DNA from: a bacterium
GTDB lineage: Bacteria > Patescibacteriota > Minisyncoccia > Moranbacterales > DUUL01
NCBI GenBank assembly: GCA_030626045.1
Contig: DAOUPS010000015.1
Coordinates: 1-12,590, forward strand
DNA length: 12,590 nt
Direction: 5' to 3'
Below the pieces are notes generated by a model. The model made no database searches and was not told the DNA's origin. It worked only from the letters and a program-made list of their open reading frames with translations. The position numbers and the translations under genes are program-made. Shown in pieces: positions 12,539 through 12,590 of this stretch; position 1 is the stretch's first letter, and every line of letters begins with the position of its first letter.

Positions 12539-12563
12539 TCTGTCCGTTGTATTGGAGGACAGA
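12539..12563. other. Second hairpin near the window end
   Basis: TCTGTCC (12539-12545) and GGACAGA (12557-12563) form a perfect 7-bp stem around an 11-nt loop. No strong U-run follows, so the role is unclear; it may belong to the next gene's leader. Confidence 0.45.
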
Positions 12564-12590
12564 TTAGATCATTTGTTTTGAAATAAACTA

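Larger units (their letters stand above)
12366..12590. other. Non-coding tail of the window
   Basis: No credible gene is seen in the 225 nt after the PP-loop gene. A TATAAT occurs at 12382-12387 but has no convincing -35 and no gene after it. The rest is AT-rich repeat words and two hairpins, listed separately. Confidence 0.7.

Noticed and set aside
1..12590. CRISPR array, insertion sequence or prophage
   Set aside because: No regularly spaced repeats, transposase, integrase or phage structural gene was seen on either strand.

Overview
The window (about 40% GC by eye, standard code with TGA used as stop, short intergenic gaps, few Shine-Dalgarno sites) looks like a chromosomal segment from a small-genome, uncultivated bacterium, most likely Patescibacteria/CPR. 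The basis is family content: a DUF2330 surface protein, a DUF3352 protein, a SpoIID-like protein, a Cys-rich DUF6485 miniprotein and lone MNT/HEPN pieces. This assignment is an inference from gene families and style; no marker gene is present.

Layout. 1-66: tail of an incoming plus-strand gene, followed by a hairpin. 259-699: an extended -10 promoter, a truncated HEPN-like fragment and an intact MNT nucleotidyltransferase, probably a decayed toxin-antitoxin pair. 780-1782: an SPFH/stomatin-like (slipin) membrane protein and a 63-residue Cys-rich DUF6485 protein. 1898-9538: a tight six-gene plus-strand operon (gaps of 8-35 nt) in which every product has a signal peptide or membrane segments: DUF2330 with an inserted LamG-like domain, a five-TM protein, a two-TM protein, a SpoIID/LytB-like protein with a Lys/Tyr-rich basic region, an acidic Cys-rich anchored protein, and a DUF3352 protein with a duplicated cytoplasmic motif. 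It reads as an envelope or cell-surface module. 9539-10519: a 980-nt gene-poor stretch holding strong hairpins, AT-rich inverted repeats and two candidate minus-strand small transcription units, each with promoter, Shine-Dalgarno and tiny ORFs. 10520-11320: uppP (undecaprenyl-diphosphate recycling). 11412-12365: a PP-loop, ThiI/MnmA-like probable tRNA thiolation enzyme. 12366-12590: AT-rich repeats and terminator-like hairpins.

The most interesting signals are: (i) the minus-strand unit at 10066-10449, with a consensus -10, a perfect anti-16S ribosome-binding site, three overlapping mini-ORFs and a bidirectional terminator; (ii) a structured repeat at 9987-10035 and 11361-11406 whose two copies differ by transitions that preserve base pairing, with a third look-alike at the start of a minus-strand mini-ORF; (iii) the six-gene envelope operon, with its LamG insertion, adjacent basic and acidic surface proteins, and repeated N-terminal motif; (iv) the HEPN remnant beside MNT. 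No CRISPR array, IS element, rRNA or tRNA was seen.
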